DNA of 64,000 nucleotides from Echinometra lucunter (lineage: Eukaryota; Echinodermata; Echinoidea; Camarodonta; Echinometridae). Shown one piece after another: positions 9,631-23,274 of this stretch. Each line of letters starts with the position of its first letter. Position 1 is the first letter of the stretch. The translations under genes and the position numbers were made by a program. Under the pieces are notes generated by a model. It had not been told where the DNA came from. It saw nothing but the letters and a program-made list of their open reading frames with translations, and did no database searches. The stretch is taken from NCBI GenBank assembly GCA_029962745.1, contig CM057154.1:18618078-18682077 (forward strand). Reading direction: 5' to 3'.

Positions 9631-12600
9631 TGGGAGGGGGATTCTTTGACATCAGGATGACCCATCAAAACAAACAGTATTATTGAATATCCGGGACTAA
9701 CAGTTATTACGCACAGATGTCCCGATTGACGAGCAGCTTTCTTGCGTGTTCTGTACCATGTCATCTAAAGATAAATACAATTACCGGGATCACGGATGAG
9801 GGGATGTTCACGGCTGAGATAGTTTAGGATGGAAGAGGAAGGAAGAGAGAAGAAGAAGGAAGGATGAGAGGAGAAGGAAGGGGTTATTTTGAGGGTGATT
9901 AGGCTGGTAGATGAAGCGAGATGAAGAGAAACGCAAGATTAAACAACACTAGGTTTATGATGGAAGAAGTGGGGGAGGGGGGGGGGGGGTGGAGATAATC
10001 ATACAGACCGGCATGTGTTGATACTTAATTCATCTTTCTTTGTTTTCTTTCTTCAATATTTTGTATGAGAGGAAATGTGGATATTTTTTGAAAAATCAAT
10101 TTCTTTAAATCCTTGTCTAATCACAAAACATTTCTTTTTTTTAAACCTTTATTTTGGCTAGTAGGCCTATTTTCTGTTTTTGAATGTTTGGCTTAAGTAT
10201 ACACAGGCACGCACGCACATAATCATGTACAGGCAAAACCCAACACTGAAAACCTTCTACTTTCTTGACTTATCCATCGAGGCGGTGTCAACGAGCTTCT
10301 AAATAATGACTGTAGTCCCCCCCCCCCCCTCTTGGCTTTAACAGAGCATTGCATCAAGAAGTAAAAAAGAAAGGGGGCGGGGGGGGGGTAGTATTTTTAA
10401 AAGCAAATACCTCTAATCAGATACTGTTTGGAGTGGGCAAACTCAATGAATATTTCTCACCAGTATATTTGCCTATTGATTAATCTCATATCGCCTATGC
10501 TAAGAGGAGACAATCATGCAGTAGCCTCGACTAATCAACCAGTTAATCACTATTTCAACTCATGTTTACTTCTTGAAAAAGTGGTCGCAATTTTCTTGAC
10601 AACACTGTCTGACGCATGATGAGTCGTTCGGTCGCAAAATAATGAGGAAGATATATTATGTTGGTGTGTCTTTCCCCCTTTTTTTTATGAAGCCTTCGGT
10701 TGATGAGGTATTTTCTTCCGACTCCGATCTCCGTGCAGAACGCTCTTGGGAACCCGGGTTAGTCGGGTCTCAATTAACGTGTATTTAATATTCATAACTT
10801 AAGGCTAGTGCCCGATGGAGCGAGAATAACGCATCGCAGTGCGGGAGCAACGACGTCGACTGTGCAGCCAGCCCTGACCGCTGGAACCTATGTGCCTAAA
10901 ACCGCGCTCGCCCGAGCTTTTTTTTTTTTACCTCGCTGGAGGAAGACTTTCACCATCGCTGCGCTGACAGAACCATCGTCGAGGCGGCTTCGCGTGACTG
11001 GGCGCATGTTCTACGGCTCGATCGCGATGTTTCAGGGCGTAATTATTTCGATTCTGGCAGGGGACTTGACCATTCTATTTACGCTCCAGCATGTCCCGCG
11101 GGACCGTGGGGGCCCATGCTCCCCTCGCTCGGCCTTTTCCGCGGTGGAAATGCGATGCATACAGAGATGCATGTATTCGCTCTCAAGCCAGCCAAGCTTC
11201 TTAAGTTTTAATTTCCATGCTGTATGCACACGAATCAAACTCGGCATATTGTAAAAGCCCTTTCAACCTGTCGTCAGCTCTTCCTCTCCTCATCCTAAAC
11301 CCATTTGCGGGATCGCCTCGACCACCACCGTAAAGATTCCTGTAAACATATTATCAAAGATAACTGAAGCGCATCTGAGTATCAATTACCTTACAAGACC
11401 TCTCAGAATTCAACGCTATAGTGATTTTGAAGATTGAAATAATGAGCATTTCGGACATTATAATTTCTGTACCCTGGCGGTGTCTTAAAATGACAGAAAG
11501 TACATGTTAGGGGTAAAGTTTTACGTTGGATGACAAAAGGGAATAAAAATGATAAAAGGGTGGACATTTTGTGTGACAGACGAAGATGATTTTTGACCTC
11601 TACACAATGATACAAATTATCATATTTAATCAGTAGTAAGCAAAGAAAGAATCTGCCTTCCCTGGGCATGCTAGGCAGGATAAAGCAATAACAATATTGA
11701 CATGCATAATTATTATACGCTTTCTTTCGAGTTAAACTCGATCTCTACCCGTTTCAGGAAATGCTCCCCATATTCTTTCTCAAAAAGTATGAGTTCGGAT
11801 TATTTATATATATGTATGTATATACATATATATATATATATATAAAAGAAAAATCTTAGGAAGATTTATCTGCGTTTACCTTAAATATTTGCTTTGCTTT
11901 CTTATTTATTTTCGCATAAAGATTTTTTTTATTACAACTTACAGAATGTGTCTTTTTGAAAATTTGATATAACCCTGATATAACCAAATTTTCCGAAGGG
12001 CAGTTTTACTGGAAGATGGAGGTGGGGGGTTCAATACTTGCTTTCATGAACAAAAAAACTGTCTCTCTTATGTTCCGTAGAGATGGCTAAAGATTTGACC
12101 AACCCAGAACCAACCATTCCCCTATCGTTGATTTTCATCCCCTGTAATCGCTCCTTTGCAGATAATTTATCATTTGTAATGATAAAAAAACAAGAAGTAA
12201 AACATTCGAAAAAAGGTTCTAAAAAGTCCCGTGTATACCCATTTGTGGGGTATATCATAAATGGTTAGATGAACGTGAAAATAGATATAAAATGATGTGA
12301 TAAAGTTCATACATTAATGCTTAAAGTCAACAGTGAAACACCGGACAACCTCTGTTCTTTATCCAAAGAAGCAAGCTTGTTATGAAGTCTGGTTATTCGT
12401 CGTCAGTTGTGACGACATGGCTGTTTAATCCTAAAAGTGGTCCAATATTTGATGAAGACATGAGAGGATTGCTAAGTTTGTCAAGCTCTGAGGACGTTCG
12501 ACGTGCACTTATTTTTTTCATTTAGGAAGCAAGCCGCTATTAAAATGTGATTTTGTGCTGGTGGTGGTGCAAGCCGGGCAGGTCCAGAGCACGGGTTGTG

Positions 12601-14678
12601 TAAACTACGCGTGTCGAAACACGGAGCTACGCGCGATCACATGAAAACCAACACTCCATGTAATATGCAGGGCTCGCGTCCGCCCACACCATCCCTATTG
12701 TGTTCGCCTGTTTACTGATAACATTTTGCGAGGGTTTAAACATCCCACTCGGGATGAATGCTAGGGAATGAATTTGAGAATGTATACCCATGTTCGCCGT
12801 GTATCTCTGTCATTGTGTTCGTTACGTAGACGTTACATGGAAGAAGAAACGGCCTTGCGCCGGTGCGCGTTGCTGCCGGTTGCCGCTGGCTGTCGCACGC
12901 GCTCGCGTTTACACAACCGCACTAGGTTCGATATGAAGGCAAACAGCGTGGGGAGGCGAGGAATTAACGGTCCATTACAGGCCTGCCATTCACTTCACCA
13001 ACTCGCCCCAGTTCGATTCCACTGATGAGACTTTCATCGCAAAATCATGGCTCTCAAAATGGACGACGTGAAGCCGGTTTCAAAGCTGCAAAAATAGCAG
13101 CGCGCGTTTTCTGCACCTCTACGTTAACGGGACGGGGAGAAGATGAAAGTTCTTTAGACGAGACTTGTGCGAAAAACAAGAAGAGCGAAATAAAAAAGTT
13201 AAACCGCGCTCAGATAGTGAGCCCGGAGGTAAAAAAAAAAAAGAAGAGAAGGAAAATGGATGCAGTATCGCAAGTGGGGAAAGGGCTAAGATTATAAGAA
13301 GAGGAAAAAGACGAAACTTGAAATTACGAAGGAGGGGAGATGCAGGTTTAATTGTTGTAAGCAGACGCATTAACAGCTTCTCGTCGGATGGACAAACACG
13401 TAACGCTCGTTGACAATTAAGGAGAAGAATGGATGTGGCCAGGAGAACATGGTCCAAGAAGAGCTAAGAAAACATGAAGACATGCAGCAGAAACAATAGC
13501 CATAATACCACGCCCAGAGGTTAGACAAGAACAAAGGAGGTTAATAGATATGGTAATGAACTTCGTTCGTCTCTTGTCTTGGATTTTAAGCACCCCACAA
13601 TAAAGGGTGCACTAAATTTAAAGCCGAACAACGATCAACATGTGGAGGAATATTATGAAGAACTTTAAGAGTTGGAATGCCTTATTCATATGTTATAAAA
13701 GAAATTTTCCTTCACTTAAAATTATAACTAATGCACTTTCGATATGAACAAAGCACCGTTGTTTGAAAGGTATGTGTTTCATTGTCACTGATATGAAGTA
13801 ACTATTTAAACAGATCTGCATTCAAAAGCTTCGAAACGTCCTTGAATGACGCACGGTGACAGAGCGAGTGACGTAACTACACGATTAACGTTGATATAAT
13901 TATAATATCCACGTCATTAAAGTTATTGATACGATTATCTTTTAGAATTGAAATGATGGCGACAATTTGGAAAATTTGTGTCTGCACTCATCTTTATGAT
14001 AAGTATATTGCCAGTTTGTAATAAACGACGAATGTTTCAGATTTTTCTTTCATCTTCTCTTAACATGATTAACGACTTTTATTTGTCTTTTGGAAAATCA
14101 AATTCATAACAACTTCGATCAACTGTTCAATGGCATTCATTCACCAGTAATATTTGTACTCTTATCACTTTTGTAGTTAACCATGAGACTACACTCTAAA
14201 AAAGGATTGGTCAAAATGACCAATGCTTTGGTTAATATGTGTCCGATCAAAAACATTTGTAAAGACTGACCAATATAATGATCAATACTACCAAATTATT
14301 GGTTAAAATATACCAAAATTCTGGTTGACTTTGATCAATTTTTGGTCGGACCTACACCTACACATTGGTTATTTTGACCAATCGTTTTTAGAGTGTATCA
14401 TTGTGGCATCATTAACTCACCTTTTCGTTCTGGTAGGCTGTGACGGCAATGAAGACGGTTTCAGGAAAGGCAAATGTCACGAAGCTGTTCCATCGCAGGC
14501 TGAACACATCGTTGGCCTGTACGATGTGAAAACGGGGCTGGTACTTGTGCATCGAATTTAGAATGATCTGCAGCAAAACAAAAATTACATAAAGAGAAGA
14601 TGTTGATAGTGAGCTCATCCTAGATTTATATTCTAATTTTGATAGCATTCTCGAATAAACAATAAAGTCTGATAGTAA

Positions 14679-14726
<48 letters not shown>

Positions 14727-17700
14727 AGATAATAAGGTTGGATAAAGGAATCGTTTTATGACGGACAGACCTCAGTTTTATATTGCTCAATTCAATACGG
14801 AGAATATTTATATGGTTTTGAACATAGTTTGAAATAAAGAATATGATAACTAAGCTAGTCCTTTCCTTCATTTGTATACGAACTCCCTTCATTTCTCTTC
14901 ATTACATAATATTAAAGAGGACAGATTAATATTGAGTGTGACACTATGGTCCCATTAGAGAGTGTGTCATCACTGATGATACTGTGAAAGAGAAGAATCA
15001 GAGGTGGCCATGGTGGTATTGGAAATATGATAAGCACTTTAACCCTATACATTAAACAACGAGTCTGGAATAATGCAAAAATCATGTAAGCACCAATAAT
15101 TTGGAGATTCATTCAATGGACCGCCCAAATCAATTCCAGCAAACAAATACCAATTTGAAAATTATCAAGATATTTATAGTTAGTGGGAGAATGAATCAAA
15201 ACGGTGATTTTATTAATGAGTTTGAGTTTTACGAGTTATATTCAAGAATGACAACTAATAATCTTTTGTAGATTTTTCGATAACCCTTTTTTCAGTTTTC
15301 AAGTCACGTTTCAGTATGTGTTTACATCTTTTCTGCGCTTTGCTGAATGAAACAGTAACTTTTTTCATGGCCACGGTTACTTTTCAGTCTATTTTCAGTC
15401 GGTTCTCTCATATAAAAGCAAAACACAGAGTTAAAGACTCCTCAAAGAGGTAAGAAAATGTTGATTCTTCTTGTCTAGAACCATAACAGGAGTGGGCATG
15501 CAGTCACTGCAATGGAATTGCCAAGAAAAGACGACCTTCGCTCAGCAGGACGCTAGAACTCGTCAAAGATAGATCATGCCAAACGCATCAACGTTACAGA
15601 CATAACAATCACACAAAAACAGTTAGCACCAAACTGTAAGAAAATAGACGACAGTAAATTGTATATGACAAAATGTGAAATTTAGAGGAAAAAAGAAGAG
15701 GGAGAGAGAGAAAAAAGAGATGAATAAATAGGAGAAGTGGAAGAAAATATATAAAAAGGTGGCCAAGGGCAGAAAAAACAAAAGCGTGGCGAAGTGAACA
15801 CATGGTGATGAATCGGTGGGCGGATTTTACGACTGAGCTGGCCCGAATAATGCGTCGGTTTCAACAGGTGACGATAGCATCAAATTGATCAATGTATGGG
15901 ACTACAGGGATCGAAGTTGCAGGCGCCAGTGGGACCTGGACCGCTGTTGTTGGGCTTGTGGGAAATAGACGCTGCTCCACAAGATGCGGTCTCCTAAAAT
16001 AATCACGACGGCAACTCAACATTCCTTGCGTAACAAAAGGCGGCAAAATAACGATATGCCCTTGTGTTGATATCAGTTTTTATTATCTTGTATATACAGA
16101 GGGTGAATAATTTGGCACGCAGTTATTGTCATTGCTGGTTTACACAGTTCTTTTCATTTCCATCATAGCAACTCTACCCATCATTATTTATATGTTATCT
16201 CTTCCTTGTTTTAATGTGGGTGTGTGCGGGAATGACTATGCATTGTACAGCTCTATTATACCTCAAGGTTGTCTGTAGGTTCGAAAGAGCACTAGTGTCA
16301 CGCGATGGCATCACTCCATCACATTACGTATTGCACTCTAAACCGATATGTGTTAATAGCCCGACAATTTTCGCGGACTTCGATGACGCTTTCTTTAGCG
16401 ACAGCGTCACATTTAGAGACCTAGGTGATCATATTTTTTTTTCCTACACTCACTTTGATTCTCCTTGTTTCATCACCGACACTTCACTCTGCCTGACTGA
16501 CATCACACCCGAAGCGAGAAAAGACTTGTCAATTAAAAAAGAGAAAACTGTCAAAATGGTTACACTTATCGTCTTTTCATCGAGCTCTCTTAAAGTTTGC
16601 CAGTTACTTGATAATGAATTGAATTAATAAGCTGATCTCCCACTTAGTAAAATCCTTGACTTCAGTTATTTGTCGAATATTCAATATTTTGTATATGATC
16701 AAATCCTGATTTCTTGACGATTCCTTGTGCAATAATAAATGGAAAGGAAAACCGAACTTATAAAGTATCTCTTATGACAACATCTGATGCAGATGAGAGT
16801 ATTTATCTCCTTCGGCTGACATAAATACGAATGAATTATTGTTATGCTGACTATGTTTTGACAATTCAGTCGGATTCAGCTGCCCGAGTCTTTTAATCAA
16901 CATTTTACACAGCTTTTAGCCAAATCATGTGAAAGAACCGCGACTCTATTCCGAAAATCATTGATTTTTCGAAAAGTCAGATTTCAGATGCGTCGCCCAG
17001 CATGGGTTTTTACATTATCAGATGCTATCATAGTACGCGATCTTTAATGAGTGGTACCTTGTTTTCATTAGTGCATGCTTGAGAAAAAAATGGCAGAAAA
17101 TGAATCTCCTGAAGACGCATTTTAAATTACCATTAGACCGTAAGGGGTCTAACATAAACCGCCTGTCTCCTGACTTTTCATTGGAACCCCCTCCTCCTCT
17201 TCTGTTTAAGACACACATCTCACTTACAATATTTACCATAGCCTTAATCATATGTATTTTTATTTCTAGTTTGCTCCGTGACGTGGCGCCTCGGAGTAGA
17301 TGGCGGAAAAATGCTGACATCCGTTCGGGAGCGCGCGAAGGGCGATCTTTGCTTCGATAAGACGCCCCCTGTGGTCACTTACACCTGTAGTTTCTAACTG
17401 CTTGAAACCCTCATGGAAAAACAAAAACAAAACGAAGCGTATGCAATGAATTATATCAAAAACAGATATAGTATTAAGATGTTTCGTTATTTAGAAAAAA
17501 AATATGGTTATGTTTTTGCAATGCTTAAGGAAACGTTAGTTACAAAATGTTGGGATCCGAAACAAAAGTGCGTTTCAGAAGTTATATAATTTTGATTACA
17601 AAATTCGTTTATTACTTGAAAATTAGAAAAATACATCGCACGAAAAAGTAAAGCATTTGCCAAATTCAAACAAATTCAGCCTTTCATGAATGAAAATTCG

Positions 17701-19057
17701 TGATGGCGTCATAATTTTGTTTGTATCAGAGAATAAAGAATAATTATTAAAGAATTAAATATGTGAGCAGATTCGTTTATAATTACATTTCTAAGCGCTT
17801 ATTATACTGAGAAGCACCCCACCAAAAGGCTGGATGAAATTACATCATGGCCTTTATAAATAATATCCCAGACTTACATGTCGGGTCTTAATTCATAAAG
17901 ATGAAAGGGCTCAAGTCTATAAGCATCATAAGGGGGCAGGAAATGAAAGAAATTTCATAAACGAAATTAAGATATATTAAAGCTTTCATTTCATGAAGTA
18001 AAAAAGCTTTTCATTCCGAATTTCTCTGATTAGAGAAAGTGTCGGTACATATGGAGATGCAAAGAGGTCAGGAGGAGCGGTCACAATGCGTTCATAAAAA
18101 CTGTTTAAAGCTCTTTTGCTCGCAACATCACCGGCATTGCGTAGGGACAATCCCCGTAGCTCGCCTGATTGCTCGCCGGTTTCTCCGGGGTTAAGCAAGC
18201 GAGGGTCGGTGCTCTCTCAACTCCTCATGCTGGATTAAGCTTCAAACAAACGAACTCCCGGGCGGGTCCATTGACGACGACCCAAACGTCGTGGAAAAAT
18301 CGATGCCCTCCTTCCTTTATAGCGCAATCAGAGGTTTATCCTTCATTTTTGTGTGTCTTTGTCGTGTATTTTTTGTTCAGTAGCATTACCATCACGATTA
18401 CTGCAGAATAAATGAATGAAACATCTTCGAGATGGCTTTGATACTTGCCGACTGTTTGACTTTGGCACACGCCGCACTCCCGATGTTACGAAAGAAATTA
18501 TATTTATATCATGTTTCAAGTTCATATGAGGGTGAAATTTTCATTCTGATGTTGTATTCTATTATAGTTTGTTCTATCCGGCTCGGTGATTATGGTAATC
18601 AAGTGACACTAAACATTTAAATTTCAGTGACAGGACCTTAACTATGCCTCTACATCTGAAATCTGACCTTTTCTTGTAATAATTATGCTGTTTTTTCATG
18701 CACAAACTATCGTTCAGTGACATCCCCCGAAATTTTTTTTACATACACCAAACAATATGAAAAAAAAATGTAAAAGAAAGCGTAAGTGAATTAGCAGCTT
18801 GCCTTGTCTTGCCTTCCGACGACTGTGAAAGCAAGAATCATGAAAAATGTGTAAAAAGTCTTGAACTTCTCTCAAAAAACATAAAATCCAAACTCACCCT
18901 CACACACACACACACACACACATACCCTCACCCACACGCACGTACACAAGAATAATAAGGTAAATTGTGAGAAATAAAAGAATAGACATGAAAAATGAAA
19001 TGCAACTTTTGAGGGAATAAAAAAATGATAGACAGGAAAAATGCAGGGAAAGAGAAG

Positions 19058-19107
<50 letters not shown>

Positions 19108-19418
19108 TTGGTGAATGCTATCCTTATAAACTTAAGAGTGCTCGATGTCCGTGATGAGGCAGAGCGTAAAATAATAAGTTCAAGTTACACAGTTGACGTG
19201 TAGTTCATCTGCACTTTATTAAATCGCTACTCAGAGTTTCACGCACCATGAGATGCGATCTTCAGGCAACTAATTAGTTATAAATAAAAAAAAAAAAATA
19301 AGAGGGAAATGAGAGAATAATGAGTAACTTAAATGAAAGTTCCACAGAGCTGTCCCCATTGGGTTTTTTTTTCCTCGATAAATACCGAAGCTGTTGGATA
19401 TGTTTTACTTTATTATAA

Positions 19419-19455
<37 letters not shown>

Positions 19456-19629
19456 GTGAAAGTGCTTCGGTACGTGATGGGTGCTGCATCGTATGTGAAA
19501 ATTATAGTTGTGACTGAAGAAGGAGGCGGCGGGACGTTGCTAGTATGTTCACTCTGCCTTTATTTAGGCTAAATAAAGGCAGAGTGAACATACTAGCAAC
19601 GTCCCGCCGCCTCCTTCTTCAGTCACAAC

Positions 19630-19660
<31 letters not shown>

Positions 19661-21846
19661 ATATCTTGGGAAATAAGAGAATAATGAGTAACTTAAATGA
19701 AAGTTCCCCAGAGTTGTCCCCATTGGGTTTTTTTCCCCTCGAGAAATACCGAAGCTGTTGGATATGTTTTACTTTATTAACTTTACTTAAAGTTCCCCAG
19801 AGTTGTCCCCATTGGGTTTTTTTTCCCTCGAGAAATACCGAAGCTGTTGGATATGTTTTACTTTATTATAAATTTTGTAATTCAGTAATGTATGTATTCC
19901 ATCGTTAATAAACACGCACATAAGGAGGGAGAGGACAGAGACAGAGCAAGTGAAAGATACAGAGAGCGAGAGAGAGAGAGTGAGAGAGAGAGGGATGAAT
20001 ACAGAGAGTCGAGTCAGAGCTCAGAAGTCAATTTAGGAGGAGAAGAAGGGTATCGGTTGCAGATAGCACACCGTGATTTAATCAATGTGCGCTGTTTCAG
20101 CTGCCCGCGTTCGATTCTCGTTCGATCGCAAATGCGTGGCCCACGATCTAGAGAAGGCTATCCCATTATGATGACGCCATTATTACGCGCCAGTTTCTGT
20201 CTTTATCAACCATTTCCTGATCGCAACAATAATAAAGTGTAGGCGGTTGCATACCCGATATTTAAGGTCACTTATCCCCTGTGGTTTTGTTTTCTTATTT
20301 ATGCTATCATGACTTGTGTCTTCACAACATCATGTCTTCACGATATACCTACATTAAGTATTGATACCGTCTTGCGTTTGGGTGTAGTTGCGCGCGCTCG
20401 CTGAACATAATTAGAGACAGTGCAGGTGCGTTGCTTGATTAAAGTTTATAGACAGCGCATGGTTCATTTTCTTATCTTATTCTTAGCATTTTTGAAATGA
20501 TTTTACTCGATAATAGCTAAAGTAACAACTATTTCAGAGAGTGAGAAAAAACAGAAAAAAAAGTTGGCAATCAAGAAGAAACGATTCACAGCACCGGCGT
20601 AAATCCACTTTGAGGAGTGGGGGGGGGGGGGGGGGGGATGATTGACTTTTTTGCCGATTTTTTTTCTGTCGAACTCACACTTAAGTATAAACACACACCC
20701 TCATCCATCCGCACAGACCCCTTACACACGTTTTAATTTTCATTTTGCGAGCGAGCGAAGCGAGTGACCCAAAAAATAACCACTTTTCTGGTTTTTGATC
20801 ACATCTTCAAATAGAAATTCTAACATATGACGAGCGAGTGAAGCGAGCGAGCCAAAAAATAACCACTTTTCCAGTTTTTAATCGCATTTTTCTAAAATAT
20901 GACGAGCGAGCGAAGCGAGCAAGCCAAAAAAGTAACCACTTTTTTGGTTTTCAATTGCATTTTCAAATAGAAATTCTAAGATAAGATGGTTGTTTATGAC
21001 AGATTATTAAAAGTTTTACTAACTGATTAATTCGAATATCATTTCTTCCCTAAAAGGTGGGGGGGGGGATATTTGTACACGCCATCCCCTCCTCTTGAAA
21101 AAGTGGGGGGGATATATCCCCCCATCCCCCCCCCCCCGGGATTTACGCCAATGATTCACAGACTCTGGAAAGGGTTTTAGCATGGTGACGCAGCATGATA
21201 ACGGTTTGTAGCCTATATTTTGTGATTCGATGATAATTATTTCTTGAGGTACCTTTCCAATGATATTAATATTTCTATCTGACTACAGATATAGAATTGT
21301 GAGAGCAATCTGGATGAAGAAGTTCCTTAGAATAATCATTAGCCTACTATTTTTTTTCAAAAGTTTCTTTTAATTCATCCGTCACTTAAATGGGCAGAAA
21401 GCAAACAGATCCACAAGGCTTTTGCTATAATTCAATGTAAAACTAAAAGGGACAAAAGCTTGAATTCTTATATAATCATTACAGAGTTTTTTTCAGGTCA
21501 AAATAAAGCTTTGTGAAGGTGAAGAAAACGAGAGAAGGATTCATGCTTTGACACGTCATTTTGCGTTTTAATAACCGCAGGAATAACTCTAATCATCGGA
21601 AGTTCACCGTCAATACGGATGGATGAATATTCTCCAATCTTTGACACATCCCATTACGCATCGGATGGTTCAACTTGTGAAAAGTTAACAGAGCCCAAGA
21701 GAGGTAGGATAGGACGAGAGCAAAGGAAGAATAATTATGTGAGAAAGGGAAGAGATCTACACAGAGAAGTGGGAATAAGGAGGGAGGAAAGATAGAGTAC
21801 TAAGAGAGAGGGAGAGAGAGAGAGAGAGAGAGAGGAGATGGAAAGG

Positions 21847-21887
<41 letters not shown>

Positions 21888-22984
21888 AGGGGAGAGAGAG
21901 GTGGGGAGACTGGAAAGGAAACAAGAGCTGAGACTTGGTTGTAATCTTCGTTGTAGAGTGTAGTCACCAGTGTTCGACCTCTAAACCCACTCGGGACGTT
22001 CCACTCCCGATGGACCGGTGAAGGGGGAGCCGCTATCTGCCAAACCTGACACGTTCAGCGGCGCTCAATACGGCTTTCACACTTGGCCATGTCGTCTTTG
22101 CTACCTACGGGTTTGCACAGGGAATGTAAGGGCAAGACAAGGGAGATAGCAGCCGGCTCCACCCGGCTAGAATAGATGTGACATACCAGCTGTCAGGTGC
22201 CACGTAACGGGCGTCAACGGGCTGGCCATCGTGCCCACAGAGCCACACATCCCTAATTACGCTCCCGACACCGCTCCATCACAGATCAAGCGAGGATTAC
22301 CAAGGAGATTAAACGGTGCTTCCCCGAACCCCCCTCATCATCTACCCACACACCCATCGGAGCGGCAATGCGAAACCTGAGAGCACCCGTTTAGCAGTTC
22401 TCAAACACCGATAGCTAAAGCAAACCTTAAACCCTTCCAAAAAATAACCCCTCATTCGAACCCCAAGTTGGCACAAAAGACGAACCACTCATCTTGGAAT
22501 ATCGTATTTCATTCCTTTCATCAGCTCGCGGTTCAAGCGCCTCCGCAAATCCCGGGGAAATTTATTAAGTGTACATCAAAAGGCAATTAACTGTTAATGT
22601 TTTGCCATTATCTGGCATGACGGGACTATACGTCTGACATTAAGTTTGCATCTAACAAGCAATTTACTCTATGGGGAGGAAGAGTACGAGTAGTTTGGGG
22701 AGAGAGGACTTCTATTCTTTTTAAGAATTAAGTCTTGGAATTCATATCGGTAAGGCATGTAAAGTGGGAAAGTTTGAGGTATATGTTTTAAACAAAAGTT
22801 TTATGTAAGAATATGAATAGACGAGAAGAGAAAGCGAAGACAAGAATGGAATAACAAATCATGATGCAGATTATTATGTACAAGTTGAGTTTTTATGAAA
22901 TATACAAGACAAAAAAAAAACAGACAAAAGAAATATGTATAGGCTTATCATGCTTATGGAAACAGAGAGTCGGTGGTATCCATG

Positions 22985-23016
<32 letters not shown>

Positions 23017-23182
23017 TACTCGCCCACATGCGGAAAATCAATGGACATGATGGGGAGGGCATGCACATGATGTAGGGAGAGGGAGAGAAAAAGAATAAGA
23101 AAGTTGAAAATAGAAGGGGAAAGCCGGAGGGGTTATAAGATAAGCTTACTAAAACATCACGTCATCATGCAAGCTTTGAAGG

Positions 23183-23274
<92 letters not shown>

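Larger units (their letters stand above)
9379..14420 (-). other. Tbx6/16: Tbx6/16 intron 4 (5.0 kb)
   Basis: This is a phase 0 intron with donor gtgagt and acceptor actctag. It contains the 208-bp MITE close to exon 4, a poly(G) tract after (GT)n at 9600-9640, a (TA)n tract at 11806-11845, and two CpG-rich unique blocks at 10735-11260 and 12560-13160. Open frames inside those blocks have no recognisable domain. Confidence 0.88.

Noticed and set aside
10808..11254. 148-codon plus-strand frame
   Set aside because: It has no recognisable domain, contains a T-run phenylalanine stretch, and sits in a CpG-rich block where stops are rare. The block is kept as a possible regulatory region instead.
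13021..13045. CTGATGAGACTTTC resembling a hammerhead core
   Set aside because: No GAAA partner or stem II follows at the needed spacing.
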